Shown piece by piece: positions 6,301-14,896 of a DNA stretch of 40,191 nucleotides. The notes beneath the pieces are model-generated. The model searched no databases and was not told where the DNA came from. It saw only the letters and a program-made list of their open reading frames with translations. The DNA is from an uncultured Sulfolobales archaeon. Lineage in GTDB: Archaea > Thermoproteota > Thermoprotei_A > Sulfolobales > NBVN01. The translations under genes and the position numbers were made by a program. Where the stretch lies: contig CALIKV010000009.1 in the NCBI GenBank assembly GCA_938017505.1, positions 1 through 40,191 of the forward strand, written 5' to 3'. Position 1 is the first letter of the stretch; each line of letters opens with the position of its first letter.

Positions 6301-9111
6301 GGTGAAGTGGGAGAGTCCAATGCCGCCCGCAACCTCCTCCCACGATATGCTGAACGGCATGAGCAGCTGCTGAAGAACGGACTTAGCCGTCCTCAAGTAC
6401 TCGGAGACGTCCACGTCATCCACCTTAGCCAGCTGGACGGGCTTGACGCCGCTCGACCCCCTGACTTTAACGTAGAGTATGGTCATCCCTCTCTCAACAG
6501 GCACGCCGTGCCTCTTGAGATGAAGAGCTGCCTTGACGTGTATCGGCGTTGTCTTCACGTATGACTCGAGATCCTTGCTGAGAGTGGTCCTGAACACGAC
6601 GTCTTCTAGGGTGAAGTCCTTGTTCTTCAGCTTAACGTAGAGCTCCCTGACCTCACGCCTTATCTCGTTCTTAACCCCTTCAAGCGAGTCCACAGTGCTC
6701 TCCACCCCGCTGATCATCTCGAGGATCCTCGTGAAGGAGTCCTGAAGTATCTTGGGCACGTTCTTCTTCTTCCCGACCAATCCCTTAACGTCCACCTCAT
6801 TGCCTTCAAGGACCCCGACGTAGTTCTTCTTCAGGGCGAATGCAACGTACTTATACGCCTTATCCAGCTCTATCTCGAGCGACAGGTCCTCCTCAACCCA
6901 CTTCATGAGCGCGCTTAACGCATGAGGGTCGGGACTCCACACAAACAGCGAGTCAGTGTCCCCGTAGAGGACCCTAAGGCCCAGTTCCCCAGCCCTAGAG
7001 AGCGTTCTGGTTATGACGTACCTGCCCAACGCCGTGACGGATTCGGCGAGCGATGGCGTGTAGAACGGGAAGGACTCATGGCCGAAGACGCCGTAGCTGG
7101 CGTTTACGTATACTTTAAGAGCCCTCTGGACCACTTCATACCAGTTCCTCAGCTCCTCCTCGCCTGTCTGCTTGGCAAGCTTCTTATACACCCTGACCCT
7201 GAAGTCGCGTAGGAGACCCACTAGGGAGGAGGTTATGCCTCTCCTGGAGGTGCATACGGTGTGGAGTACTCCCCCTCTCTCGTCCGTTATGTTGAGCAGA
7301 GCGCCGTCCGAACACCACCCTTGAGGAGGGTCTATGGTCTCGTAGCTCAGGTTCCACACCTTAATTATGCTTGGATACAGGGAGGCGAAGTCGAGCACTA
7401 TCACGTTGAAGTATACGCCCGGCGTGGGCTCAATCACTATAGCGCCTGCATACCTCTTGCCACCAATCTTAGCAGTTGTCTTCACCTCTCCTTTCAGTCT
7501 CCTCAACTCATCCCTCTCAGGTATTAGGTAGTTGTTCCTCCTGTGCTCCCAGAACATTAAGTTCTTAACCCATGCCGAGACCTTACGCCTTGTTACGTCC
7601 TCTAAGGACATCTTGGCTAAGCGCATTATCTGGATTATGAGTTTCCACACGAGTTCTCTGTTGTAGGTTGTTAGGTTGAGCGAGAGCTCAGCATCCTTCA
7701 GGTTGTACTCAGCAAGCCTGTCCAGCATTAGGTCGCTGACGCTCATCTCCACAGCCACCTTCGCCTCGCCGAGGAGAGCCTGAGCTATCGCGTCAAGGGT
7801 CTTCTCCTTGTAGGCCTGGCTGAAGGCGTAGTTCTGAATCGCCTCGATGCTGAAGAACTTGTAGAGGTCTACGTGGAAGCCGTGTCTAACGCCGACAAAG
7901 TCCCTCACGTCCTCTATTGGTATGTAGAGCGGGTCGACGCCGAGGATCACTGCCCTGTTATGTAAGTATGGGAGGTCGAAGTTATCCCCGTTGAAGGTTA
8001 TTATTAGTGGATAGCTGTTCATAGCTCTGAAGACCTCCATGAGCAGCGCCCTCTCGCTGTCGAAGACCTCGACCTCTGCTTTGAGGCCCTCCAGTCTCTC
8101 AACGTTCTCGACGCTGAGGCCCTCCCTATACGTTACCAGGACCCTCTTGAGGCCGTCCGTCCCCACTAAGGCGACGCTTATGACGGGGTATTGAGCGTCA
8201 GAGGGGTCCGGGATCCTGAGTCTCGTGGGCGTGTACACCTCTATGTCAAGGGCGAGCCTCCTCATCTCCGGCGGCCTCTCCTCGAAGAGAGGGGCCATCC
8301 TCAGGGCGAGCTCCAGGAGATCCTCCTCACCTCTGACGACGCTTCTGTATAGGCTCAACAAGTCTTCGCTCAGCTTAGGCTGGATTAAAGTGAGACCCTT
8401 TCCGTTCACCCTGTAACGCATTCCCGGGATCAGCCCGTTGTCGAACACGTAGCAGTCGTGGTACTTTATGTTGGCCTCCCACGCGTTAGTGACTAAATCG
8501 CGCATTCGCGGGATGGCCAGGGGGTCCTTGGCCACGACCTTAGTTACCGCGACCTCCCTCCCCCTCAACAAGTCGTACTTCTTGATGACCTCGACCTTCT
8601 CGAACGACTTATCCCTGACGATCTTCTGATCGAGCTCCCCTGGAGGGGTGTCAGTCAGGAAGTAGGGCATGTGACCCGTCTTGTCAACCCAGACGTAGGT
8701 CTTCCCACTGACATCGTCGTAGAACTTCAAGTAAGCCCTCCTGAGCTCGCCGCTGTAGTAGGAGCCGAGCAAGTAGGACTCCGGGACCTCGTCGAAGAGC
8801 TCGAGGCTGCTAAGGGAGGAGACGTAGGAGGAAGTCCCCACACCCCTGAGGAAGACGTCGAACTCAACCCCGTTAACGGTGACGCTGAAGTTAGGCCTCC
8901 TGACAGGCGCTTCACTCGCCTTAGCAGCCCTGAGACCCCTCGAATCGGAGGAAACGCCAGCAGGCTCAGCGCCTGCAGGCGGGCTACGCTTAACAAACTC
9001 AGTAAGCTTCCTAGAACTACCCTTCACGGAGGCCTCGTCCTTACCGCGATCCCTCCCGCTCCTAACCACACCCAACCCTAGAAATTCAAGGTGAGTAACA
9101 CTAAATAACAT
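6271..9111 (-). CDS. polB: Replicative DNA polymerase, family B (PolB1/Dpo1 type)
   Basis: Full-length crenarchaeal B-family polymerase, 946 aa. Proofreading motifs are present: Exo I ALDIEVY (~287-293), Exo II ITFNGDNFDLPYL (~371-383), Exo III YNLKDAELS (~469-477). Polymerase motif A is LDFASLYPSIIKVWNLSYET (~573-592), motif B KVYVNASYGVFG (~666-677) and motif C YGDTDSLFV (~716-724). The residues following motif A, and the N-terminal KTGHMPYFLTD and DNGLIPGMRYRV regions, resemble Sulfolobus Dpo1 rather than PolB2 or PolB3. The first ~75 residues are low-complexity, charged and probably disordered. All catalytic Asp/Glu residues appear intact, so this should be an active, proofreading replicative polymerase. 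The start is ATG 9111. It is divergent from tRNA-Arg and shares the AT-rich spacer with it. Confidence 0.96.
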   Translation of the reverse strand: MLFSVTHLEFLGLGVVRSGRDRGKDEASVKGSSRKLTEFVKRSPPAGAEPAGVSSDSRGLRAAKASEAPVRRPNFSVTVNGVEFDVFLRGVGTSSYVSSLSSLELFDEVPESYLLGSYYSGELRRAYLKFYDDVSGKTYVWVDKTGHMPYFLTDTPPGELDQKIVRDKSFEKVEVIKKYDLLRGREVAVTKVVAKDPLAIPRMRDLVTNAWEANIKYHDCYVFDNGLIPGMRYRVNGKGLTLIQPKLSEDLLSLYRSVVRGEEDLLELALRMAPLFEERPPEMRRLALDIEVYTPTRLRIPDPSDAQYPVISVALVGTDGLKRVLVTYREGLSVENVERLEGLKAEVEVFDSERALLMEVFRAMNSYPLIITFNGDNFDLPYLHNRAVILGVDPLYIPIEDVRDFVGVRHGFHVDLYKFFSIEAIQNYAFSQAYKEKTLDAIAQALLGEAKVAVEMSVSDLMLDRLAEYNLKDAELSLNLTTYNRELVWKLIIQIMRLAKMSLEDVTRRKVSAWVKNLMFWEHRRNNYLIPERDELRRLKGEVKTTAKIGGKRYAGAIVIEPTPGVYFNVIVLDFASLYPSIIKVWNLSYETIDPPQGWCSDGALLNITDERGGVLHTVCTSRRGITSSLVGLLRDFRVRVYKKLAKQTGEEELRNWYEVVQRALKVYVNASYGVFGHESFPFYTPSLAESVTALGRYVITRTLSRAGELGLRVLYGDTDSLFVWSPDPHALSALMKWVEEDLSLEIELDKAYKYVAFALKKNYVGVLEGNEVDVKGLVGKKKNVPKILQDSFTRILEMISGVESTVDSLEGVKNEIRREVRELYVKLKNKDFTLEDVVFRTTLSKDLESYVKTTPIHVKAALHLKRHGVPVERGMTILYVKVRGSSGVKPVQLAKVDDVDVSEYLRTAKSVLQQLLMPFSISWEEVAGGIGLSHFTSSNNTAHTL

Positions 9112-9151
9112 GATACCGCAATAATTCCATACAAATTAATGAGAACAGAAA

Positions 9152-9160
9152 ATACTTAAG
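9152..9160 (+). promoter_or_regulatory. TATA-like box for tRNA-Arg
   Basis: AATACTTAAG lies about 26 nt before the first base of the mature tRNA, the usual archaeal spacing, so the tRNA may be transcribed almost without a leader. Confidence 0.4.
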
Positions 9161-9181
9161 ACACACAACGCCATACTCTTA

Positions 9182-9256
9182 GGGCCCGTGGCCTAGCCAG
9201 GATAAGGCGCCGGCCTTCGGAGCCGGAGGTCCCGGGTTCAAATCCCGGCGGGCCCG
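9182..9256 (+). tRNA. tRNA-Arg (anticodon UCG)
   Basis: A complete cloverleaf of 75 nt. The acceptor stem GGGCCCG pairs with CGGGCCC and is followed by discriminator G. The D arm is GCCTAGCCAGGATAAGGC. The anticodon stem CCGGC/GCCGG carries the loop CTTCGGA, with anticodon TCG (Arg, reads CGA). The T arm CCGGG-TTCAAAT-CCCGG is standard. The CCA end is not encoded and there is no intron at the usual 37/38 site. Strong G+C pairing in all stems fits a hyperthermophile. Confidence 0.97.
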
Positions 9257-9446
9257 CTCTCCCGGTTTTGTTTAGTTAACCCAACCTTTCATCTCCCAAG
9301 TTTACAGCTTTCGAAAAGCCTTGCAACAAAAAATCTGTTATAGCAGTTACGGTAGCTATGTCAACTATATCAGTTATAGGCGATTTAGCAGCTGAGAATG
9401 GGAAAACCACCTAGTTGAGCGTTAAGACTGAGGAGAGGCTGGGGAG

Positions 9447-9510
9447 GTTTTTTATAAACTCTACGTAGGCAAGACTTATATAGTCCATTTCAATAATAAA
9501 TATGAGGTGT
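9447..9510 (+). promoter_or_regulatory. Promoter and ribosome site of the first DUF917 gene
   Basis: Two TATA-like boxes, TTTTTTATAAAC (9448-9459) and CTTATATAG (9475-9483), precede GAGGTG (9504-9509) and ATG 9515. The second box would start transcription near 9505, giving a leader of only about 10 nt; the first would leave room for the ribosome site. Upstream (9257-9446) I see no gene. Confidence 0.4.
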
Positions 9511-9514
9511 CTTA

Positions 9515-10615
9515 ATGAGAAAAATTTTGGAGAAGCAGAACCTATTGGATATAGTTACGGGCGCGACGTTCCTCGGGGCTGGGGGTGGCGGTTCGCCTAA
9601 GGACGGACTCGCACTCGTCGAGAAGATCATCAGCATTAGCGGCAGGGTCGAACTCGTTAGTCCGGACGATGTGAAGGACAACGAGCACGTTGCCATGATC
9701 GCAGGTATGGGGGCTCCGAAGGTTCTGAGGGAGAAGGGCTTTGACATCGAAGCTATTTATGCCTACGAAGCGCTGGAGCGTCTGTACTCGACAATTGGAG
9801 TCAGGTTCGCGCACATAATGCCAGGTGAGATAGGCGGCTTCAACACCATAACTCCGATGTACGTAGCCGCGCACAAGAAGCTTCTAGTAGTAGACGCCGA
9901 TGGATGCGGGAGAGCAGTTCCTGAACTGGGGACATCGCTCTACGCCGTTTATGGTATTCCCACGTGCCCCGTGGTCGTGGCTGACAAGAACGGGAACGTA
10001 GTTGTAGGCTATCCGAAAGACCCCTTGGACGCCGATGCCGCTGAGAACATTGCTCGGGGAGCCACAGTGGCTTTCGGCATGATCGCCGGCTTTGGATCGT
10101 GGGTTGCATCTGGGAGGCAGATCAGAGAATACCTCGCTCTCAATACCGTTAGCAAAAGTGAGAGCATCGGCAGGGCGATAAGGGAGGCAGTCAGCACGGG
10201 TAAAGACCCTGTAAGGGCAGCTGCTGAAGCGGCCAACGGCTACGAGCTCATCAGGGGTAAGATTGCAGACATATCCACGAAGACGGTCGCGGGCTTCGAC
10301 TTCGGTAGGACAGTAATCGAGGGCGCCGGCTCGTACTCTGGGAAGAAGCTCGCAATAGACTTTAAGAACGAGAACATAATCGCTTGGGATGTGAATGGCG
10401 GGCCCGTTGCGATGGTACCGGACCTGATAAGCCTCATGACCATAAAGGGCGAGCCTCTGACTAACGCTGATACAGCGGTCGGTATGGAGATAGCCGTTAT
10501 CGCCGTGCCTGCTCCCGATAAGTGGAAGGCCGTTCCAAAAGGCTTTGAGGTGTGGAGACACATACTGGAGAAGATGGAGTACACAGGCCCTTACATGCCG
10601 ATCAGAACCCTATAG
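9515..10615 (+). CDS. DUF917 family protein (S-methyl thiohydantoin desulfurase-like), paralog 1
   Basis: DUF917 protein of 366 aa. Both domains are visible: the N-terminal one with FLGAGGGGSPKDGL (residues ~19-32), HIMPGEIGGFN (~101-111) and VDADGCGRAVPEL (~126-138), and a C-terminal beta-rich domain from about residue 245 to the end (KIADISTKTVAGFDF, then DLISLMTIKGEPLTNAD). The family is now named after S-methyl thiohydantoin desulfurase and is often found beside hydantoin-related genes; the true substrate of this protein is unknown. GAGGTG sits 5 nt upstream of the ATG. A racemase gene follows after 33 bp, probably in the same operon. A second, diverged paralog lies at 14897. It is cytoplasmic; no signal is seen. 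Confidence 0.85.
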   Translation: MRKILEKQNLLDIVTGATFLGAGGGGSPKDGLALVEKIISISGRVELVSPDDVKDNEHVAMIAGMGAPKVLREKGFDIEAIYAYEALERLYSTIGVRFAHIMPGEIGGFNTITPMYVAAHKKLLVVDADGCGRAVPELGTSLYAVYGIPTCPVVVADKNGNVVVGYPKDPLDADAAENIARGATVAFGMIAGFGSWVASGRQIREYLALNTVSKSESIGRAIREAVSTGKDPVRAAAEAANGYELIRGKIADISTKTVAGFDFGRTVIEGAGSYSGKKLAIDFKNENIIAWDVNGGPVAMVPDLISLMTIKGEPLTNADTAVGMEIAVIAVPAPDKWKAVPKGFEVWRHILEKMEYTGPYMPIRTL

Positions 10616-10648
10616 GCCGATTGGGACAAAGATTTAAGGGATCGTCCA

Positions 10649-11368
10649 GTGAAGATCCGTGTCATACTACCAATACTAAGGCACGAAGTGTTCGAGGAAA
10701 TCACACGTAAGGAGTTTGAAGCCGTGAAGCGGGAGGACGTCGAAATAAGCGTCGTGAGCCTCAGTAAGGGTCCTGCATCCATAGAGTCTGCCTACGACGA
10801 AGAACTAGCCGCTCCGTGGATCCTAGAAAGGGTAAGGGAGGCGGAAGAGAAGGGCTTCGATGCCGTTATAGTAGACTGCATGGGGGATCCGGCATTGCGG
10901 GCCGCAAGGGAGGTAGTGAACATCCCGGTCATAGGGCCGTGTCAAGCGTCCCTAGCTATAGCGTCCACAGTATGTGATAGGTTTTCTATCGTAGTGGTTC
11001 TAGATAGGGTGAAGCCCCTCTTCCTCAGGAAGGTAACGGAGTACGGGTACGGGAGCAAGTTGGCCTCGGTTAGGTTCGTCGGGGTGCCCGTTTTAGAGCT
11101 GGAAGCGAGGAGGAAGGAGGTAAAGGAGCTTTTGCTCCGTGAGTCTGAGAAGGCCGTTGAGGAGGACGGGGCCGGCGGAATAATCCTCGGCTGCACTGGG
11201 ATGGTAGGAATGGCGAGGGAGTTACAGGAGTCCCTGAGGGTTCCTGTGATCGACCCGGCCGTAGCCTCGCTAAAGATGGCCGAAATACTAGTAGACATGA
11301 AGCTCTCGCAAAGTAAACGTGAATATCCAAAACCGCCCGAGAAGCAAAGGATTCTTTACAATACTTAA
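10649..11368 (+). CDS. Asp/Glu/hydantoin racemase family protein
   Basis: A 239-aa two-domain racemase-fold protein. The paired catalytic cysteines of the family are both present, in VDCMGDPA (Cys ~76) and ILGCTGMVG (Cys ~180), consistent with two-base racemisation of an amino acid or hydantoin ring. GPCQASLAIAS (~97-107) is the typical substrate-binding turn. GTG 10649 is the start, with AAGGGA 7 nt upstream. The spacing to the preceding DUF917 gene (33 bp) suggests one transcript, and this context makes HyuE-like racemisation of a 5-substituted hydantoin more likely than glutamate racemase for cell walls, which archaea of this kind lack. Substrate is inferred only. Confidence 0.85.
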   Translation: MKIRVILPILRHEVFEEITRKEFEAVKREDVEISVVSLSKGPASIESAYDEELAAPWILERVREAEEKGFDAVIVDCMGDPALRAAREVVNIPVIGPCQASLAIASTVCDRFSIVVVLDRVKPLFLRKVTEYGYGSKLASVRFVGVPVLELEARRKEVKELLLRESEKAVEEDGAGGIILGCTGMVGMARELQESLRVPVIDPAVASLKMAEILVDMKLSQSKREYPKPPEKQRILYNT

Positions 11369-11379
11369 AGACCTTAACT

Positions 11380-11412
11380 ACTTTTATCTCCTATTTTCCC
11401 TACCCTATTTTT
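11380..11412 (+). terminator. Pyrimidine/T-rich tract after the racemase gene
   Basis: Repeated T-runs (CTTTTATC, ATTTTCCC, ATTTTTC) lie just behind the racemase stop without a hairpin, the form expected of archaeal intrinsic terminators. A new TATA box (CTTATAAGC, 11452-11460) follows before the next gene. Confidence 0.45.
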
Positions 11413-11477
11413 CTATGAGAAAATCATTTTCTTCATCAAAGCCGCGTAACTCTTATAAGCAACCCTAGCATTATTCA

Positions 11478-12542
11478 ATGGAGGTAATCATAGTGATTAT
11501 AAGGGAGAAGATAATTGACAGCGTTGTGAACATGTTCAAAGTGAACTTGGGCGTTAGGGCGGATGAGAAGATTCTCGTAGTTACAGACGTCCCGACTCCC
11601 GAAGAGTGGAGGCTAAAGGACAGCAATAAGCTTGCTGACGCGGTGGAGAGGGCGCTTCTGGCTAAAGTTGTAAGCGAGATAGCTGCCGAGCGTTTACCGG
11701 AGTGTAAAGTGGAGTTCTTCGCGTACCCCTCTGTGGGCAGGCATGGAGCGTATCCTGGAAAAGATGTGGAGGAGAAGATGAAGGCCGCGAACGTGGTTGC
11801 CGCCATTACAACGTATTCTTTAACGCATACAGACGCTAGGGTTAATGCCTGTAAGGCTGGCGCGCGAGTCGCGAGCATGCCGATGATCTTACCTGAAATG
11901 TTCTATCCAGGAGGGCCCATGGCAGCGGATTACCGTGAAATGGAGAGGGTAACCAGGAGGATCGCCGACCTAATGACGGAGGCAAGAGAGGTAAGAGTGA
12001 CATCTCCCGGAGGGACGGACATAAATTTTGGCAAAGAAGGCAGGAAGGCGATGGCTGATGTTGGGATTCTCACTGAAAGAGGGTCTTTCGGAAACCTTCC
12101 CGCAGGAGAGGCCTTCTGCGCCCCAGTTGAAGGAACGGCGAACGGGAAGCTCGTAGTTGAGCCAAACTGGTATCCAGACCTAAAAGAGGAGATGACGTTA
12201 GTTTTCAAGGACGGTTACGTCGTCGAAGTCCGTGGAGGTGGAGCCGTTGGTGATTACTTGAGAAGCCTGCTAGACTTCAGCAAAAATGTCGAGCCCTTCA
12301 TCTCCCGGAGGAACTTGGCAGAACTTGGCATAGGCACAAACCCGTACGCGAAGCGCCCAGACAACGTACTCGAGGCAGAGAAGATCAGAGGCACCGTGCA
12401 CTTGGCGATCGGGGACAACTCGCATATAGGAGGGAAGGCTTCAGCTGACATACATTTGGACTTCGTAATCCCGAGACCTACAGCAATATTCGATGGCAAG
12501 GTAATAATGCAAGAGGGAAGATTCCTCATCCCTGATCTCTAA
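11478..12542 (+). CDS. M29-like (aminopeptidase T/COG2309) metallopeptidase
   Basis: A 354-aa protein of the thermophilic aminopeptidase (M29) type. Probable metal ligands are the Glu in GNLPAGEAFCAP (~Glu 215), the Glu in VEGTANG (~Glu 222), the His in IGDNSHIGG (~His 317) and the His/Asp in ADIHLDFV (~327-331); C-terminal IMQEGRFLIP matches the family end. M29 enzymes release N-terminal amino acids or, in related catabolic clusters, open amide bonds; the substrate here is unknown. ATG 11478 would be leaderless from the TATA box at 11452-11460. GTG 11493 has a perfect GGAGGT 7 nt upstream and may be the used start. The clustering with DUF917 and racemase genes suggests a shared pathway. Confidence 0.8.
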   Translation: MEVIIVIIREKIIDSVVNMFKVNLGVRADEKILVVTDVPTPEEWRLKDSNKLADAVERALLAKVVSEIAAERLPECKVEFFAYPSVGRHGAYPGKDVEEKMKAANVVAAITTYSLTHTDARVNACKAGARVASMPMILPEMFYPGGPMAADYREMERVTRRIADLMTEAREVRVTSPGGTDINFGKEGRKAMADVGILTERGSFGNLPAGEAFCAPVEGTANGKLVVEPNWYPDLKEEMTLVFKDGYVVEVRGGGAVGDYLRSLLDFSKNVEPFISRRNLAELGIGTNPYAKRPDNVLEAEKIRGTVHLAIGDNSHIGGKASADIHLDFVIPRPTAIFDGKVIMQEGRFLIPDL

Positions 12543-13011
12543 GTCCGAACATTCTTGTTTTTACATGCGCAAACCTAGATTTAGGTAGTTACTTTCATTC
12601 GTTAGGGACGCAGTTCCTCATCATTCATTCCTCGACGAAAGAGTTTACAAACCTTACGAGGCTAAGGAGGCCGAGGGTTAGGACGTTCACTTCCTAGGCG
12701 CCAGCTCGCTATGCGACCCTGAGATCCTCGACTCCTATAACCTTAGCGTCTCAAAGGTTGTAGGGAAGTCTCGTCTGTCAAGGTCTCCATGATGGCTATC
12801 GGAGGGAGGCGATAATATCGGCGATCATGGGAGCCGAAGATGTAAGGAGGGCTACCGAGAGCTAGTCACTACAATCTTAAAAGGTTTTTATCGTAGGGCG
12901 TAAAAAGTTAATGTGACATGAGAGCGTGTTCGAGGCGAGCGTTAACGGTCCTCTAGAGAGCTAGAGGTTGGAGAAGTTAAAGAAAAAGTCGTTGAAAGAG
13001 GAGGCTAACGG
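12543..13011. other. Gene-free stretch with traces of a decayed coding sequence
   Basis: A T-run (TTGTTTTTAC, 12556-12565) may end the M29 transcript. From about 12594 to 12780 a plus-strand frame reads RDAVPHHSFLDERVYKPYEA, a TAG, then HFLGASSLCDPEILDSYNL, and after frame changes IISAIMGAEDVRRATES and a stop near 12864. The codon pattern looks like former coding sequence with several frameshifts. I do not recognise the family. No RNA gene is seen. Confidence 0.4.
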
Positions 13012-13413
13012 CTACGGTGCTATTGGGGCTTTGGTCTCCTTATGTAATAGGTAGAGAATGTATATTCCCCAAAATAGCCACACAGCACTAAATACGGTCA
13101 ATACTGTTGACTCTACTGACGCGACCTTCTGGAAGAAGTCCGCAGGACCCAGCAGTACGCCTGCAAGGCCTACCGAAGCTATCCACCACGAGTGTTGGAT
13201 TGCTATGACCCCATACGTGAAGGGATCCTTTACGCTCTTACATCTAATCAAGCCCGTCACTGCAAATAAGAAGGCCATTATAGTCGCTATGTGCCATGGG
13301 AAGGCTATGTATGGATTCTTAAGGGTTAACTCGGCGGTCATTATCAGCCCTATTAAACACGTCACAGCGCCGAAGGACATGTACCAGCTGGTCAGCTTCC
13401 TTACTTCAACCAC
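13012..13413 (-). CDS. Small four-helix membrane protein, permease partner
   Basis: A 133-aa protein with four evident membrane segments (about residues 10-28, 36-56, 66-86 and 100-121) and short loops; the C-terminal tail is HKETKAPIAP. I do not recognise a named family. It starts at GTG 13413, 7 nt after a GGTGA inside the end of the permease gene, and follows that gene by 3 bp, so the two are co-transcribed and probably co-translated. The pairing suggests an accessory subunit or stabiliser of the NCS1 permease, but that is only inferred. Confidence 0.75.
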   Translation of the reverse strand: MVEVRKLTSWYMSFGAVTCLIGLIMTAELTLKNPYIAFPWHIATIMAFLFAVTGLIRCKSVKDPFTYGVIAIQHSWWIASVGLAGVLLGPADFFQKVASVESTVLTVFSAVWLFWGIYILYLLHKETKAPIAP

Positions 13414-13416
13414 TCA

Positions 13417-14823
13417 TCACTCACCTCTCCTCCTTATGAACCACTTAGGAACTAGACCGCGTTTGGTTATTTCGAACTTGCCGAAAGCTAGTTGCACACC
13501 AGCTTTATCTAGCGCGATGGCCAGTATGATATAGATGACAAACGCTATTAGGAGGCTATTGATTGAGGGTATGCCCGCGGTAATGACCCACGTTCCGAGG
13601 GCGCCGCCTATGGCGGTCGAGATCCAGCCGGTCAAGTTGACCTCAGGCATTTTGTCCCCTATTTTGAGTTTATATCTCTCGGCGGGCGGAAGCTTCTTAT
13701 AAAGTCCTCTATATACGTAGAAGTCGGCTATTATAGTCCCGCCAACCGCTGGAACGAAGCTCCCGAGGATTGTCAGGAAAGCTATGAAGGGGTCGAAGCT
13801 AGCTCCGGCCACGAAGCCTACATAGGCAGCCGCAGCTGTTCCTATTAAGCCGAGTATTATGACTAGGGTCCTTCTGCTTACAGGCGAGAGGAGCGTGAAG
13901 TTTAGGGCACCGCTATAAAGGTTGTTATCGTTTGTGGTCCACTGACCTAAAATGGCTAAGAGGTATGCTCCCAAGCCGACGCCTACCGCTAGCAACGCCT
14001 CAGTTATCCTAGTGCCGCCCATGCCGAGCGTTAATAGGCCTGCACCTATGAGGAAGAAGTTCTCGACCACCAGCACCTGGACGAGCCACGCTAAGGCTCC
14101 GCCCTTAGGGTCTTTAGAGAACCTAGAGACGTCAGAAGTTATGGTAGCACCTGCAATGTATAGGCCGACTACTTGGGCTATGCCTAAACCGAGCGGGGTA
14201 GGGCTTACGGGTTGAAGCATTATCACTTTCTCCCAGCCTCCACTTACCATTATCCCGGAAGAGAACGAGATCGCGGCTATTACTACCCAGAAGGGAACGG
14301 TTAGATAGCTTAGGAAGGCTATCCCTTTAATCCCTATGGCAGCAGTGGTCATCATTAGCAGACCTCCCCATATGGAGGCGACACCTACGCCCATCAATGG
14401 ATTGCCAGGCATCAAATCATGCATCATTATGCCGAAGAGCCAGGTCTCCACAGCAAACCATCCGATACCGCAAGTTATACCGGCTAGAGCAAGCCCCCAC
14501 AGGAGCGCCCCATACCTGCCGTAAGGCCAGGACATGAAGGCATAGGTCGAGAGCCTGCTAGAACCTCCTATGTAGGCTGTGAGAGCCCCGATCACTCCCT
14601 GGATTAAGGTGCCAACTGTAGCAACGATTATCATATCCCTAAAGTTAAACTGAAGGCCCAGAACCCCTCCTCCCCATAGAGCCGCTATGCATGCGAGCAC
14701 TCCTGTGAATATGACGAACATTGCCATGGTTGATCTAAGAGCCTGAGGAGCTACTGGGACTAGGGCATAATCGCCCATAACGTCCTCCCACTCATAGGTG
14801 CTCTTCTCTTCCTGAGAAGACAT
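13417..14823 (-). CDS. NCS1-family permease (cytosine/purine/hydantoin type)
   Basis: Secondary transporter of the nucleobase-cation-symport-1 family, with about 12 membrane helices. Typical features are the N-terminal amphipathic segment before TM1 (VPVAPQALRSTMAMFVIFTG), the TM3-5 region with CGIGWFAVETWLFG, and ATITSDVSRFSKDPKGG around the TM6-7 loop; TTNDNNLYSGALN (about residue 310) is the usual NCS1 signature. Members carry cytosine, allantoin, uracil or, in Mhp1, 5-substituted hydantoins. With DUF917 and hydantoin racemase-type genes alongside, a hydantoin-like substrate is the best guess. A TTG at 14850 is in frame, but ATG 14823 has AGGTG 7 nt upstream and is taken as start. Confidence 0.88.
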   Translation of the reverse strand: MSSQEEKSTYEWEDVMGDYALVPVAPQALRSTMAMFVIFTGVLACIAALWGGGVLGLQFNFRDMIIVATVGTLIQGVIGALTAYIGGSSRLSTYAFMSWPYGRYGALLWGLALAGITCGIGWFAVETWLFGIMMHDLMPGNPLMGVGVASIWGGLLMMTTAAIGIKGIAFLSYLTVPFWVVIAAISFSSGIMVSGGWEKVIMLQPVSPTPLGLGIAQVVGLYIAGATITSDVSRFSKDPKGGALAWLVQVLVVENFFLIGAGLLTLGMGGTRITEALLAVGVGLGAYLLAILGQWTTNDNNLYSGALNFTLLSPVSRRTLVIILGLIGTAAAAYVGFVAGASFDPFIAFLTILGSFVPAVGGTIIADFYVYRGLYKKLPPAERYKLKIGDKMPEVNLTGWISTAIGGALGTWVITAGIPSINSLLIAFVIYIILAIALDKAGVQLAFGKFEITKRGLVPKWFIRRRGE

Positions 14824-14850
14824 TTTGGACACCTTCAAAAGTATTAGCAA

Positions 14851-14890
14851 GGAAAGATATATAAGCTTTTTCGTGATTTTTGTGTGGTGA
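14851..14890. promoter_or_regulatory. Shared divergent promoter, permease / second DUF917 gene
   Basis: The 73-bp gap between two divergent genes has one AT-rich core, AGATATATAAGCT (14855-14867), that reads as a TATA box on both strands (ATATATAAG forward, CTTATATAT reverse). Starts about 26 nt away in each direction fall near 14887 and 14835, just before the ribosome sites GGTGA (14886-14890, plus) and AGGTG (minus). This couples expression of uptake and breakdown genes. Confidence 0.5.
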
Positions 14891-14896
14891 ACATAA

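Noticed and set aside
8671-9094. Several plus-strand frames opposite the polB 5' end
   Set aside because: They mirror the polB codons in other frames, are rich in Leu/Pro/Arg and have no ribosome sites or family motifs.
9542-10561. Long minus-strand frames opposite the first DUF917 gene
   Set aside because: The sense strand encodes a full DUF917 protein; the antisense products are low-quality shadows.
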